Source: an uncultured Lachnospiraceae bacterium
GTDB taxonomy: Bacteria; Bacillota; Clostridia; Lachnospirales; Lachnospiraceae
Reading direction: 5' to 3'
NCBI GenBank assembly: GCA_900315945.1
Contig: ONAZ01000013.1
Coordinates: 1 to 64,000 of the forward strand
DNA: 64,000 bases
Shown: piece by piece, positions 1-8,599 of the stretch
How positions within the stretch are numbered: position 1 is the stretch's first letter
Layout of the letters: each line of letters opens with the position of its first letter
Notes under the pieces: model-generated
Seen by the model: only the letters and a program-made list of their open reading frames with translations
What the model was told of the DNA's origin: nothing
The model's database searches: none
Translations under genes and position numbers: made by a program

Positions 1-23
1 AAAAATCAACATTTATAATAATT

Positions 24-70
24 ATATATAAAGAAACAGACCTGCATTGGCAATGGCCAATGCAGGTCTG
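24..70 (-). terminator. Rho-independent terminator of the leftward membrane-protein gene
   Basis: Positions 37-51 and 56-70 form a perfect 15-bp inverted repeat around the 4-base loop AATG. Read on the minus strand, the hairpin is followed by a T-rich tail (complement of 24-36). It lies just past the stop of the gene at 103-1149. Confidence 0.85.
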
Positions 71-102
71 CTATTTAGAGACTATTTTTACAGCCCCTTC
101 TT

Positions 103-1149
103 TTATTTCCTTTTAAGCATTTCTGCTACTTTAATTCTATTCTCTTCGCTAAATCCAACAAGAATGTTGTGATTTGCTTCTGACAGATATTCGATTACAC
201 CATCAATGTCTGATTTTTCATTCTTTGGACATTTAATATATAAATGCTTGTTAGCTGTTATATGAAGCGTATAACTTATCTTGAAATGATGCCATAGGAA
301 TTTATATAAAGTAGAATATTTATAAATCCATAATATTTCGTCAATCGGTACAATTGCGACACCGTATATTGATACTTCAATGAAGAAATGCTCTGTAATA
401 TACATGTCTTCAGTAGCAAGCTGAGGTAGAGTAGCTAATTCTTCTTCAGCAAGTGCTAGAAGTTTATCTGAATTGCCATACGCCTTGAGGCGTAGCACAG
501 GTGTAGATATTGATGGATTTATAATGAACAATCCATATATAATAACGAATATCAAACTAACAATTCCTGAACCGAGAGCAAGTATAATAAGTGCCCATGT
601 TAGAAATCCTGTTGTTGCAGGCTCATTAATATTGTAACTTGATAAAGTGCTTGTTATTCCTTCTTCATCCCAGGACAGATCCTTAGCTAATCTATTAAGA
701 AGTTCTGTCTCTGTCTTGCTGTTTTTATATATCTTACCTTTGATAGTTACATCTTCAATGATTGGTTTTCCCTGCTCGCATGTGTCTGGAGTAAGAAGGA
801 CAATAACGCAATCGTCATTAACGTTAGTGTAGTAATAATAACCCTCAGTACCAGTAAGCCATTCCTTCGTATATCCTGTAAAATACAGGTTTTTAAGCTC
901 TGCTGTTATATACCCGTTCCTATTATATTGTTCTTTAATTGATTTTGTTGAATCAAGAACATTAGGATTCAATATAGAATAAATTGGGCTTATGAAGATT
1001 AGTAACAGGATAAAAGCCAGATATACTAGCGGTGCAATAATCTTTCTTTTGTAGCACTTTATAATATTTGATTTTATGTAGTCTTTGTATTTTTCGCTGA
1101 CATTAGTACCACCTTCTAAGTCAGCGAGTGGTTTTTCCATTTCTTTCAT
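103..1149 (-). CDS. Two-segment membrane protein of unknown function
   Basis: I do not recognise this 348-residue protein. Two hydrophobic stretches are visible, at about residues 38-57 and 182-208. They enclose a polar, probably extracytoplasmic domain of about 120 residues. After the second segment comes a cytoplasmic tail of about 140 residues with alternating strands and helices. The start is uncertain: Met1 and Met4 both lack a good ribosome site. A strong hairpin terminator follows it, and it is divergent from hslO, so it is probably monocistronic. The topology resembles PH-like sensor or scaffold membrane proteins of Firmicutes, but no motif supports a function. Confidence 0.7.
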   Translation of the reverse strand: MKEMEKPLADLEGGTNVSEKYKDYIKSNIIKCYKRKIIAPLVYLAFILLLIFISPIYSILNPNVLDSTKSIKEQYNRNGYITAELKNLYFTGYTKEWLTGTEGYYYYTNVNDDCVIVLLTPDTCEQGKPIIEDVTIKGKIYKNSKTETELLNRLAKDLSWDEEGITSTLSSYNINEPATTGFLTWALIILALGSGIVSLIFVIIYGLFIINPSISTPVLRLKAYGNSDKLLALAEEELATLPQLATEDMYITEHFFIEVSIYGVAIVPIDEILWIYKYSTLYKFLWHHFKISYTLHITANKHLYIKCPKNEKSDIDGVIEYLSEANHNILVGFSEENRIKVAEMLKRK

Positions 1150-1259
1150 GGTTATATAATATAGTTTTATTTCCTTTAATTCAAGGGATTAACCCACTTT
1201 TATAATTTGAGATTTTGTGCTAGTATATTTTAGTGAAAAAATTTTGAGAGGGAAAAAGT

Positions 1260-2135
1260 ATGTCTGATTATATAATTAGAGCCACTGCAGCAAATGATTC
1301 CATAAGAGCTTTTGCAATAACAAGTCGTGACATGGTTGAATTTGCAAGGAAGAGTCATAATACAAGTCCTGTTGTAACAGCCGCCCTAGGGCGTATGCTA
1401 AGTGCAGGTGCAATGATGGGAGTAATGATGAAAGGAGACGATGATCTTCTTACATTTCAGATTCAGGGAAGTGGTCCTATGAAAGGGATTACAGTTACTG
1501 CAGATTCTAAAGGAAATGTTAAAGGTTTTCCTAATGTGGCTGATGTTATGTTACCACCTAATAAAGATGGTAAACTTGATGTTGGAGGAGCTATTGATAT
1601 TGGAATCCTTAGAGTTATCAAAGACATGGGACTTAAGGAGCCATATGTTGGAACATGTGAACTTAAGACTGGTGAGATTGCAGAGGATTTAACTTATTAT
1701 TTTGCTACAAGTGAACAGATACCTTCTTCTGTTGGTCTTGGAGTACTTATGAATAAGGATAACACTGTTGCAGAGGCAGGAGGATTCATAATCCAGCTTA
1801 TGCCTTTTACTGATGACAAGATTATTGACAAGTTAGAAGAGAATATTAAGAACCTGTCGCCTGTTACAACATATCTATCAGAAGGAAAGAGTCCAGAGGA
1901 AATACTTGATATAGTTCTTGAAGGACTGGATGTAAATGTGTTAGATAAGGTTGATACTTGCTTTAAATGCGACTGTAGTGTAGAAAGAGTTGAGAAGAGC
2001 CTTATGAGTCTTTCCATGGATGATATTAATAGCATAATTGAAGACAATAAGCCTGTTGAGGTTAAATGCCAATTCTGCAATAAAGCCTATAATTTCTCTA
2101 TAGAAGATATTAAAAAACTACGCGGTATCAAATAA
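1260..2135 (+). CDS. hslO: Hsp33 redox-regulated chaperone
   Basis: This 291-residue protein has the length and layout of Hsp33, a cytoplasmic holdase switched on by oxidative unfolding. The C-terminal zinc switch is complete: Cys237-x-Cys239, a 30-residue spacer, then Cys270-x2-Cys273. The N-terminal chaperone core carries the family pattern around residues 30-60 (TSPVVTAALGRML). GAGAGGG lies 6 bases before the ATG. The gene is followed by a promoter-terminator arrangement at 2207-2278 and is therefore probably its own transcription unit. In this family, reduced cysteines bind zinc and disulfide formation activates the chaperone. Confidence 0.96.
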   Translation: MSDYIIRATAANDSIRAFAITSRDMVEFARKSHNTSPVVTAALGRMLSAGAMMGVMMKGDDDLLTFQIQGSGPMKGITVTADSKGNVKGFPNVADVMLPPNKDGKLDVGGAIDIGILRVIKDMGLKEPYVGTCELKTGEIAEDLTYYFATSEQIPSSVGLGVLMNKDNTVAEAGGFIIQLMPFTDDKIIDKLEENIKNLSPVTTYLSEGKSPEEILDIVLEGLDVNVLDKVDTCFKCDCSVERVEKSLMSLSMDDINSIIEDNKPVEVKCQFCNKAYNFSIEDIKKLRGIK

Positions 2136-2206
2136 ATGTAGAATATAATATGCTTTTTTACTATGAAATGGTTATTTTAGGCTTGTTTTTTAGATAACCT
2201 ATATAA

Positions 2207-2234
2207 TTGACATATAGAAAATTATAAGTATAAT
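2207..2234 (+). promoter_or_regulatory. Strong sigma-A-type promoter upstream of the L,D-transpeptidase
   Basis: A perfect TTGACA (2207-2212) and a perfect TATAAT (2229-2234) are separated by 16 bases. Predicted transcription begins near 2241, so the hairpin-plus-T-tract at 2251-2278 would lie inside the leader of the next gene. It would not lie solely behind hslO. Confidence 0.75.
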
Positions 2235-2250
2235 TTATAGTGCTACTACT

Positions 2251-2278
2251 ATAGAGTGCGCAGACTCTATGTTTTTTT
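2251..2278 (+). terminator. Intrinsic terminator between hslO and the L,D-transpeptidase (possible leader attenuator)
   Basis: A 7-bp stem (2251-2257 with 2264-2270), a 6-base loop and seven T residues (2272-2278) form a standard terminator. It sits after hslO but also about 10 bases downstream of the predicted start of the 2207-2234 promoter. Any transcript for the following gene from that promoter must read through it. Confidence 0.75.
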
Positions 2279-2314
2279 GTGGCATGTTTATATATTATTT
2301 GGAAGAAGGAAATC

Positions 2315-3976
2315 ATGGACAAAGTGAAAAATGTTGATTTGAAAAGCTGGAATTGGAAGAAAATCGGTATTATTGCAGGTAGTATAGTTGGCGGACTTTT
2401 AGTTATCTATATTATCTTTTCAATTTATTTTATGTCGCACTACTTCTTTAGAAGTACTGTAAATGGTGTTCCAAGTTCTGGCAAAAGTGCATCTGGAATG
2501 GTTGATAAAATACAAGAAGCAGCCAAGGGTTATAGCCTGGATGTAAAAGACGAAGATGGTTCTGATGTTAAGATTGCTTCAAGTGACATTGATATGAGTG
2601 TTGATGTAACTGAAGACAAGTTGTCTGAGCTTTTCAAGGATCAGAATGGATTTGCATGGGTTAAATACATATTTACAGATAAAGATTATGTGTGTCCTAC
2701 AATTGTAAGTCTTAATAATGAGAAGCTTAATAACAAATTATCTCAACTTAAGTGTCTAACAAGAGAGACTACTACACCTACAGAGAATGCTAAGGTGGTA
2801 TTTAAGGGTGATGAATTTGTAATTGAGCCTGAGAAGTATGGTAATACAGTTGAGATTAATGATTTAACTAACAAAGTTACACTTGCTATTTATAAATTTC
2901 AGCCAACCTTTGATATTGTAAAAGAAGGATATTTACAGCCGGCTGTTCTTTCCACTGATCCTACTCTTAATAAATCACTTGCTAATCTTAATAAAGTAAA
3001 AGACATTAAGATTACTTATGAAACAGGTAGCGCTCCTTATACAATACCTAAAGAGACAATTGCTACATTCTTCGGTTCAGATAACATGGGTGAGATTACT
3101 TACAACGAAGAGGCAATCATGGGATTTGTTAAGGATATGGCTAGCAAATACAATACTGCAGGTAAAGCAAAGAATCTTCATACATCATATGGCGCAGATG
3201 TAACCATTTCTGGTGGTGACTATGGCTGGAAGATTAATAACGAAGGTGAGAAGAATCAGCTTATTGAGGATTTGAAGAATGGTGAAGATGTAAAGAGAGA
3301 ATTTGTCTATAAGCAAAAGGCAGCATCTCATGGAGCTAATGATTATGGTGATAGTTATATAGAAATTAATCTTACAGCTCAGCATCTATTTCTTCATAAG
3401 AATGGTAGTGTTGTTCTAGAATCTGATATTGTATCAGGTAATCCATACAAAGGTAATGCAACTCCAACAGGTGCTTATGGTATCTATTATTGTGATAAAG
3501 ATGCTATTCTTCGTGGAGAAGGATATGAGACACCAGTCGCTTATTGGATGCCTTTTAATGGTGGAGTTGGACTTCATGATGCAACATGGCAGTCATCCTT
3601 TGGAGGACAGAGATATAAGTTCAATGGTTCCCATGGATGTATTAACTTGCCATTAAATGTAGCTGCATCAATATTTAGTCAGGTGTCAGCAGGATATCCT
3701 GTTCTAGTATATAGCTTAGGCGGTACAGAACAAGTTGATAAGGAAATTGAGATGGCTAAGGGAGTAGTAACTGCAATTAATAATATTGGTCCAGTTGATC
3801 CGGGTAAAGCTGAGATGATTGCTTCTGTAAGAGCTCAATATGAAGCACTTCCTGGAGCAGCAAAACAAGCTGTTACTAACTTGAATATCCTTGAAGCCGC
3901 AGAGGCTGAACTTGCAGCAATGCTTTCAGGTGAGGTTCCACCTCCAGAGGCGCCTGCAGAACCACCTGCAGTATAG
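2315..3976 (+). CDS. L,D-transpeptidase (YkuD) with peptidoglycan-binding-4 domain
   Basis: This membrane-anchored cell-wall enzyme of 553 residues forms 3-3 cross-links or anchors proteins to peptidoglycan. One transmembrane segment lies near residues 17-40. A long extracytoplasmic PG_binding_4-type region follows, then the YkuD domain with His421 and the catalytic motif H440-G-C442-I-N. The tail is alanine/proline-rich and ends in a PPPEAP-type run, possibly a wall spacer. An ATG at 2315 preceded by AAGAAGGA was chosen over an in-frame GTG at 2279, which overlaps the terminator T-tract. The protein resembles ErfK/YbiS/YcfS/YnhG proteins of clostridia. Confidence 0.92.
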   Translation: MDKVKNVDLKSWNWKKIGIIAGSIVGGLLVIYIIFSIYFMSHYFFRSTVNGVPSSGKSASGMVDKIQEAAKGYSLDVKDEDGSDVKIASSDIDMSVDVTEDKLSELFKDQNGFAWVKYIFTDKDYVCPTIVSLNNEKLNNKLSQLKCLTRETTTPTENAKVVFKGDEFVIEPEKYGNTVEINDLTNKVTLAIYKFQPTFDIVKEGYLQPAVLSTDPTLNKSLANLNKVKDIKITYETGSAPYTIPKETIATFFGSDNMGEITYNEEAIMGFVKDMASKYNTAGKAKNLHTSYGADVTISGGDYGWKINNEGEKNQLIEDLKNGEDVKREFVYKQKAASHGANDYGDSYIEINLTAQHLFLHKNGSVVLESDIVSGNPYKGNATPTGAYGIYYCDKDAILRGEGYETPVAYWMPFNGGVGLHDATWQSSFGGQRYKFNGSHGCINLPLNVAASIFSQVSAGYPVLVYSLGGTEQVDKEIEMAKGVVTAINNIGPVDPGKAEMIASVRAQYEALPGAAKQAVTNLNILEAAEAELAAMLSGEVPPPEAPAEPPAV

Positions 3977-3988
3977 ATTGTTAATTAG

Positions 3989-4017
3989 GGCTTAGGCACT
4001 AGATGTCTAAGCCTTTT
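3989..4017 (+). terminator. Intrinsic terminator after the L,D-transpeptidase
   Basis: A 10-bp stem (3989-3998 with 4004-4013, one G-T pair), a 5-base loop and a short T run follow directly after the stop codon. Confidence 0.8.
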
Positions 4018-4073
4018 ATATTAGAGTTTACTAGATTGTTATAGATAGTTCTTATTAATGTGGGAGCAGTAAT

Positions 4074-5120
4074 ATGTGGAGAGATTATATTAGACAGGTT
4101 AAACCATATACACCAGGTGAACAGCCTAAAGATGAAAATGTTATAAAACTTAATACCAATGAAAATCCCTATCCGCCTTGTGTGGGAGTAAGGGATGCCA
4201 TTAAGGATTTTGATTATAATATGCTTAGAAAGTATCCTGACCCTGCTGTTAATGAGTTAAGGCAGGCAATAGCGGATTATCATGATGTTGATATTAGAAA
4301 TGTGTTTGTGGGAGTTGGCTCTGATGATGTGTTAGCTATGTGCTATATGACATTTTTTAATTCTAATAAACCAATACTTTTCCCTGATATAACATATTCA
4401 TTTTATGATGTGTGGGCTGAAGAGTTTGACGTATTATATGTTACGAAACCGTTAGATGAAAACTTTAGGATTGTGCCATCGGATTATAAGACTATTAATG
4501 GGGGAATTATTATTCCTAATCCTAATGCTCCAACAGGTATAGAAGAAGGAATAGATACAATTATAGATATCATCGAAAATAATAAGGATTCTATTGTTAT
4601 TATTGATGAGGCATACGTTGATTTTGGAGCTGAATCAGTACTGCCACTTGTGGCAAAATATGACAACTTAATTGTTGTAAGAACATTTTCTAAATCAAGA
4701 TCTCTTGCTGGAAGCAGAATAGGATATGCTATAGCAAGTAAGGAAATAATTAAAGCCCTTCATAATGTAAAATACTCTTATAATTCATATACCATGGATA
4801 GTCTTACCATTAAGATTGGAGTAGAGGCTATAAAGGATGATAAATATTTTAAAGAAAATTTAGAAAAAGTAATATCTACTAGAGAGTGGACATATAATAA
4901 GCTATTAGAACTAGGGTTTGAAGTGTTTGAAAGTAAGGCGAATTTCTTATTTGCAAAGCCGAATTTTATTAGTGCGAAAGAATTATTCCATGAACTTAAG
5001 AAAAAGAATATTTTCGTAAGATACTTTGATAAGCCACGTATTAATGAATATCTTAGAATTTCTATAGGAACTGACCAAGAGATGAAAGAACTTATAGATG
5101 CAATTACTTTGTTAAAGTGA
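4074..5120 (+). CDS. hisC: Histidinol-phosphate aminotransferase
   Basis: This PLP-dependent fold-type-I aminotransferase has 348 residues, typical of HisC. It converts imidazole-acetol phosphate and glutamate to histidinol phosphate in histidine synthesis. The N-terminal LNTNENPYPP motif is characteristic. The Schiff-base lysine is Lys207 in RTFSKSRSLAGSR, and the IIDEAYVDF stretch carries the cofactor-contacting Asp and Tyr. No other his gene is nearby, so it stands apart from a his operon. A role as an aromatic or other acidic-substrate aminotransferase cannot be excluded. A GGGAG lies about 9 bases before the ATG. Confidence 0.9.
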   Translation: MWRDYIRQVKPYTPGEQPKDENVIKLNTNENPYPPCVGVRDAIKDFDYNMLRKYPDPAVNELRQAIADYHDVDIRNVFVGVGSDDVLAMCYMTFFNSNKPILFPDITYSFYDVWAEEFDVLYVTKPLDENFRIVPSDYKTINGGIIIPNPNAPTGIEEGIDTIIDIIENNKDSIVIIDEAYVDFGAESVLPLVAKYDNLIVVRTFSKSRSLAGSRIGYAIASKEIIKALHNVKYSYNSYTMDSLTIKIGVEAIKDDKYFKENLEKVISTREWTYNKLLELGFEVFESKANFLFAKPNFISAKELFHELKKKNIFVRYFDKPRINEYLRISIGTDQEMKELIDAITLLK

Positions 5121-5245
5121 TTTGTAATATTTGCATACTTACATATTGAGTTATGGTTTGCTTTTGGTTAAATAATCTATTGTATATTTATCTCAATTAT
5201 GGTTAAGTATTATAGTCGGTTAATTTGGACTTAGAGAGGTATAAA

Positions 5246-5752
5246 ATGGACGCGATTGTTAACAGTATATCTGAGATGAATGAAGTGGTAAAATACTTGT
5301 TTTGCTTTTTTGTTTCAATGATACCACTTATTGAACTTCGTGGAGCTATTCCTATATCACAGGCATTAATGCTACCTGTAGTTCCATCTTTTATAGTATG
5401 TATGGTTGGTAACATGATTCCTGTACCTATTATATATTTGTTCGCACGTAAAGTTCTTATCTGGGGAAAGGATAAGAAGGGCATAGGTAAGTTCTTCACT
5501 TTCTGTCTTGAGAAAGGTGAGAAGGGTGGTAAGAAACTTATGAAAAATGGAGAAGCTGGTCTATTTATTGGTCTTCTTCTATTCGTTGGAATTCCAATTC
5601 CTGGAACAGGAGCATGGACAGGAACACTTGCTGCTTCAATTCTCGATATGGGATTTAAGAGAACAATTCTTGCTGTTGTATTAGGTGTGCTTCTTGCTGG
5701 TATTATTATGATGGCTGCAAGTTTTGGACTATTTTCATTCATATATAACTAA
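5246..5752 (+). CDS. Small multidrug export family (Sm_multidrug_ex/COG2426) membrane protein
   Basis: This integral membrane protein of 168 residues has about four or five hydrophobic segments. The N-terminal PLIELRGAIP motif and the central GIPIPGTGAWTG motif are hallmarks of the COG2426 family. That family is annotated as small multidrug export, but direct functional proof is thin. The basic loop GKDKKGIGKFF separates the two halves. The ATG at 5246 is preceded by AGAGAGG, so an upstream TTG was not used. The next small gene starts 11 bases after the stop and is probably co-transcribed. Confidence 0.85.
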   Translation: MDAIVNSISEMNEVVKYLFCFFVSMIPLIELRGAIPISQALMLPVVPSFIVCMVGNMIPVPIIYLFARKVLIWGKDKKGIGKFFTFCLEKGEKGGKKLMKNGEAGLFIGLLLFVGIPIPGTGAWTGTLAASILDMGFKRTILAVVLGVLLAGIIMMAASFGLFSFIYN

Positions 5753-5763
5753 AGGAGATTTGA

Positions 5764-5952
5764 ATGGATTGGAAAGGGCTAATAGGTAATTTTATAGCAA
5801 TCTTCTTTGGATTGTTTCTGTATATATTAATTACAAATTCTAAATGGGGCAAGTCCCATGAGAAGTATCAATATGCAATAATGCTTGTATGTGTGCTTCT
5901 TGCCTGTTTATTTGGATTTGGACTTAAGATTCTAATAGGAATGTTTTTCTGA
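5764..5952 (+). CDS. Small two-helix membrane protein, unknown
   Basis: The 62-residue product has two hydrophobic helices, at about residues 8-25 and 38-60, joined by a short polar loop (SKWGKSHEKYQ). An excellent ribosome site (AAAGGAG) lies 7 bases before the ATG, and a strong terminator follows. This supports a real gene despite its size. It is coupled to the upstream export-family gene and may be an accessory subunit; this is inferred from position only. Confidence 0.7.
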   Translation: MDWKGLIGNFIAIFFGLFLYILITNSKWGKSHEKYQYAIMLVCVLLACLFGFGLKILIGMFF

Positions 5953-5963
5953 TAAATGTAAAG

Positions 5964-5990
5964 CCAAGACTTTAGTGTCTTGGTTTTTTT
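5964..5990 (+). terminator. Intrinsic terminator
   Basis: A perfect 7-bp stem (5964-5970 with 5977-5983) and seven T residues end the export-protein transcription unit. Confidence 0.9.
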
Positions 5991-6034
5991 ATACAAATTC
6001 TTTCATCATTCTAGGGCAAATCCTTGTATAGTTC

Positions 6035-6064
6035 TTTACACTAGGGCACAATATATGGTATTAT
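6035..6064 (+). promoter_or_regulatory. Promoter of malQ with flanking direct repeat
   Basis: TTTACA (6035-6040) and TATTAT (6059-6064) are spaced by 18 bases. The octamer CTAGGGCA occurs at 6011-6018 and again at 6041-6048, 30 bp apart, which is about three helical turns. The copies bracket the -35 element. This is a candidate regulator site. Confidence 0.5.
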
Positions 6065-6112
6065 ATTATGAAAATGGGTATAATTATTATACGCAATTAG
6101 GAGGTTTGGATT

Positions 6113-7639
6113 TTGAGAAGTAATGGAGTGCTAATGCACATTTCATCATTACCATCCGAGTATGGAATAGGAACACTTGGTAAAGAGGCAAAAGAGTTTG
6201 CTGATTATCTAAATAGAGCTAGAATTGAGTATTGGCAGATATTGCCTATAGGTCCCACAAGTTATGGTGACTCGCCATATCAATCTTTTTCGTCATTTGC
6301 AGGAAATCCTTATTTTGTAGATCTTAATACTCTATGTGAAGAAGGATTATTGTCTTATGATGAGTGTCGAAATACCTATTGGGGTGACAGAGCTGATAGA
6401 GTAGATTATGCCAATATGTATGAGAAGAGATTTCCTATTTTGTGGAAGGCTTGTGATAACTTCAGGGAGATTATTAATCCAGGAAGTGAGAGATATAAGA
6501 AAGAAGATAAAGATGCATATGATAAATTCTTAAGTGTTAACAAAGAATGGGTTAATGACTATGCACTATTTATGGCACTTAAGGATGCTCATGGTGGCAA
6601 GGCTTGGTTTGAGTGGGAAGATGATATTAAGAAAAGAAAACAAGATGCCATTAATGAAGCAAATAATAAGTATGCCAGAGAAGTAGAGAATTATAAGATT
6701 GTACAATACTTCTTCGATACACAATGGAATGATTTTAGGAAATATCTTAAGGAGAAAGAAGTAAAGCTTATTGGTGATGTACCAATATATGTTGCTTATG
6801 ACAGCATAGAGGTTTGGAAAGAACCAGAGCTATTTGCCCTTGATAGAAATCTTGAACAAAAAGAAGTTGCAGGATGTCCTCCTGATTATTTTAATGAAAA
6901 TGGACAGCTTTGGGGCAATCCCATTTATAATTGGAAGAAGATGGAGAAAGATAACTTCTCTTGGTGGATGAAAAGATTAAAGCGTGTATTTGACATGCAC
7001 GATGTTGTTAGAATCGATCATTTCAGAGGATTTTCTTCATATTATTCAATTGATGGTAAGGCAGAAAATGCTCGTAATGGTAAATGGGTGAAAGGTCCAG
7101 GTATAAAGGTTTTTGAACAACTTAAGAAAGAACTTGGTAATCCTCAAATTATTGCGGAGGATTTGGGATTTCTTACAGAAGATGTGTTCAAACTTTTAGA
7201 TGAAACTGGATATCCTGGTATGAAGGTTCTTCAATTTGCATTTGATGCAGGGGATGGAAGTAACATTTACATGCCTCATAATTACAATAGAAATTCCGTT
7301 GTTTACACAGGAACACATGATAATGAGACTACCCTAGGATGGCTTCAGAATACATCTGACTGGGTAAGGACTAATACATTTAGATATCTAAATGTTACAG
7401 ATAGTGAAGGATGGGTATGGGGGCTTATAAGAGCAGCTCATAGTTCCGTTGCTGATTTGAGTGTTATTCAGATGCAGGACTACCTAAGCTTAGGTAATGA
7501 TTGTAGAATGAATACACCTTCAACTATTGGAGGAAATTGGGAATGGAGGATTACTAAGGATATGCTTTCCGACGGATTAAATGATAGAATCAAAGAAATG
7601 AATTATCGATTCGGAAGAGCAAGTTATGGAGAGAAATAA
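6113..7639 (+). CDS. malQ: 4-alpha-glucanotransferase (amylomaltase, GH77)
   Basis: This cytoplasmic enzyme transfers alpha-1,4-glucan segments between maltooligosaccharides. The 508 residues match GH77 length. The N-terminus SNGVLMHISSLPSEYGIGTLG is the family signature. The nucleophile region VVRIDHFRGF, the acid/base region IIAEDLGF and the TGTHDNETTLGW motif are intact. The start is a TTG codon at 6113, fixed by AGGAGG about 9 bases upstream; no in-frame ATG occurs before the conserved N-terminus. It precedes a lipid kinase by only 2 bases, a spacing that suggests co-transcription without an evident metabolic link. Confidence 0.95.
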   Translation: MRSNGVLMHISSLPSEYGIGTLGKEAKEFADYLNRARIEYWQILPIGPTSYGDSPYQSFSSFAGNPYFVDLNTLCEEGLLSYDECRNTYWGDRADRVDYANMYEKRFPILWKACDNFREIINPGSERYKKEDKDAYDKFLSVNKEWVNDYALFMALKDAHGGKAWFEWEDDIKKRKQDAINEANNKYAREVENYKIVQYFFDTQWNDFRKYLKEKEVKLIGDVPIYVAYDSIEVWKEPELFALDRNLEQKEVAGCPPDYFNENGQLWGNPIYNWKKMEKDNFSWWMKRLKRVFDMHDVVRIDHFRGFSSYYSIDGKAENARNGKWVKGPGIKVFEQLKKELGNPQIIAEDLGFLTEDVFKLLDETGYPGMKVLQFAFDAGDGSNIYMPHNYNRNSVVYTGTHDNETTLGWLQNTSDWVRTNTFRYLNVTDSEGWVWGLIRAAHSSVADLSVIQMQDYLSLGNDCRMNTPSTIGGNWEWRITKDMLSDGLNDRIKEMNYRFGRASYGEK

Positions 7640-7641
7640 TT

Positions 7642-8562
7642 ATGTATTATTTTATTGTAAATGCTACATCAAGAACTGGTAAGGCTCAGCAGATTTGGAA
7701 AGATGTAAAGGCTGAACTTGATAGTAAAGGAATTGAATATAAGTTCTATATGACAGGTTCTCGTGGTCATGCTAAGAAGTTAGCTACTAAGATTTGTAAA
7801 GAAGATGGCGAGATTAAGCTTGTGGTCGTAGGTGGAGACGGAACTGCCAACGAAGTTATTAATGGAATACAGGATTTCGATAGAGTAAAGTTTGGATACG
7901 TTCCAACAGGTTCTGGTAATGACCTTGGCAGAGGATTAGGAATTAATAAGACTAAACCAGTTGACCAGCTTAATCACATTTTAAATAGTGATGAAACAAT
8001 GAAGATGGATCTTGGTGAAGTTATAACAGGTGATGGAGAGAGACGACTTTTTGCCATTAGTGCTGGAATAGGTGTTGATGCAAGTGTATGTAAGCAAGCA
8101 CTAACTTCTAAGCTTAAGAAGTTCCTTAACAAATTTGGTGCTGGGTCTGCAACTTATTCAATTCTTACTGTTAAGACTTTGTTTACCATGCCGCTATGCG
8201 ATGGAGTTGTTGAACTTGATGATGGGACAATTAAGAAGCCAAGTAATATAATATTCTGCGCGGCTATGAACCATCCTTGGGAGGGTGGTGGTGTCCCTAT
8301 GGCACCTAATGCTAATGCTTTTGATGGTAAGTTGTCTGTATGTTGTGTAAGCGATATTAAGAGAATTAAGTGCTTCGGTTCATTTGGACTACTACTTGCA
8401 GCTAAGCAAGATAGAATAAAGGGATTTGATATATACGACTGTAAGAGCGTTAAGATCAATCTTGAAGATAATATGGTTGTCCACGCTGATGGAGAATATT
8501 GTGGAGAACCAAAAAGTGTTGAATTTAGGTGTATTCCTGAAGCTATTTCTGTTATAATTTAA
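7642..8562 (+). CDS. Diacylglycerol kinase-like lipid kinase (YegS/DgkB type)
   Basis: This 306-residue protein has the DAGK catalytic fold. The ATP-binding GGDGTANEVING motif lies near residue 73, and GYVPTGSGNDLGRG lies near residue 96. The family phosphorylates diacylglycerol or related lipids at the inner membrane face and recycles lipid from glycan or teichoic acid assembly. GGAGAG inside the end of malQ serves as its ribosome site. DgkB, YegS or BmrU function cannot be told apart from sequence alone. Confidence 0.88.
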   Translation: MYYFIVNATSRTGKAQQIWKDVKAELDSKGIEYKFYMTGSRGHAKKLATKICKEDGEIKLVVVGGDGTANEVINGIQDFDRVKFGYVPTGSGNDLGRGLGINKTKPVDQLNHILNSDETMKMDLGEVITGDGERRLFAISAGIGVDASVCKQALTSKLKKFLNKFGAGSATYSILTVKTLFTMPLCDGVVELDDGTIKKPSNIIFCAAMNHPWEGGGVPMAPNANAFDGKLSVCCVSDIKRIKCFGSFGLLLAAKQDRIKGFDIYDCKSVKINLEDNMVVHADGEYCGEPKSVEFRCIPEAISVII

Positions 8563-8599
8563 GGGAGTGGAGTTTTTTAGGGGGGTTATGGAGAAAAAT

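Noticed and set aside
2279..2314. GTG start 36 bases upstream for the L,D-transpeptidase
   Set aside because: It overlaps the terminator T-tract and has no ribosome site; ATG 2315 has AAGAAGGA.
5124..5215. Imperfect inverted repeat between hisC and the export-protein gene
   Set aside because: Arms of about 20 bases need several bulges; similarity in such AT-rich sequence is not convincing.
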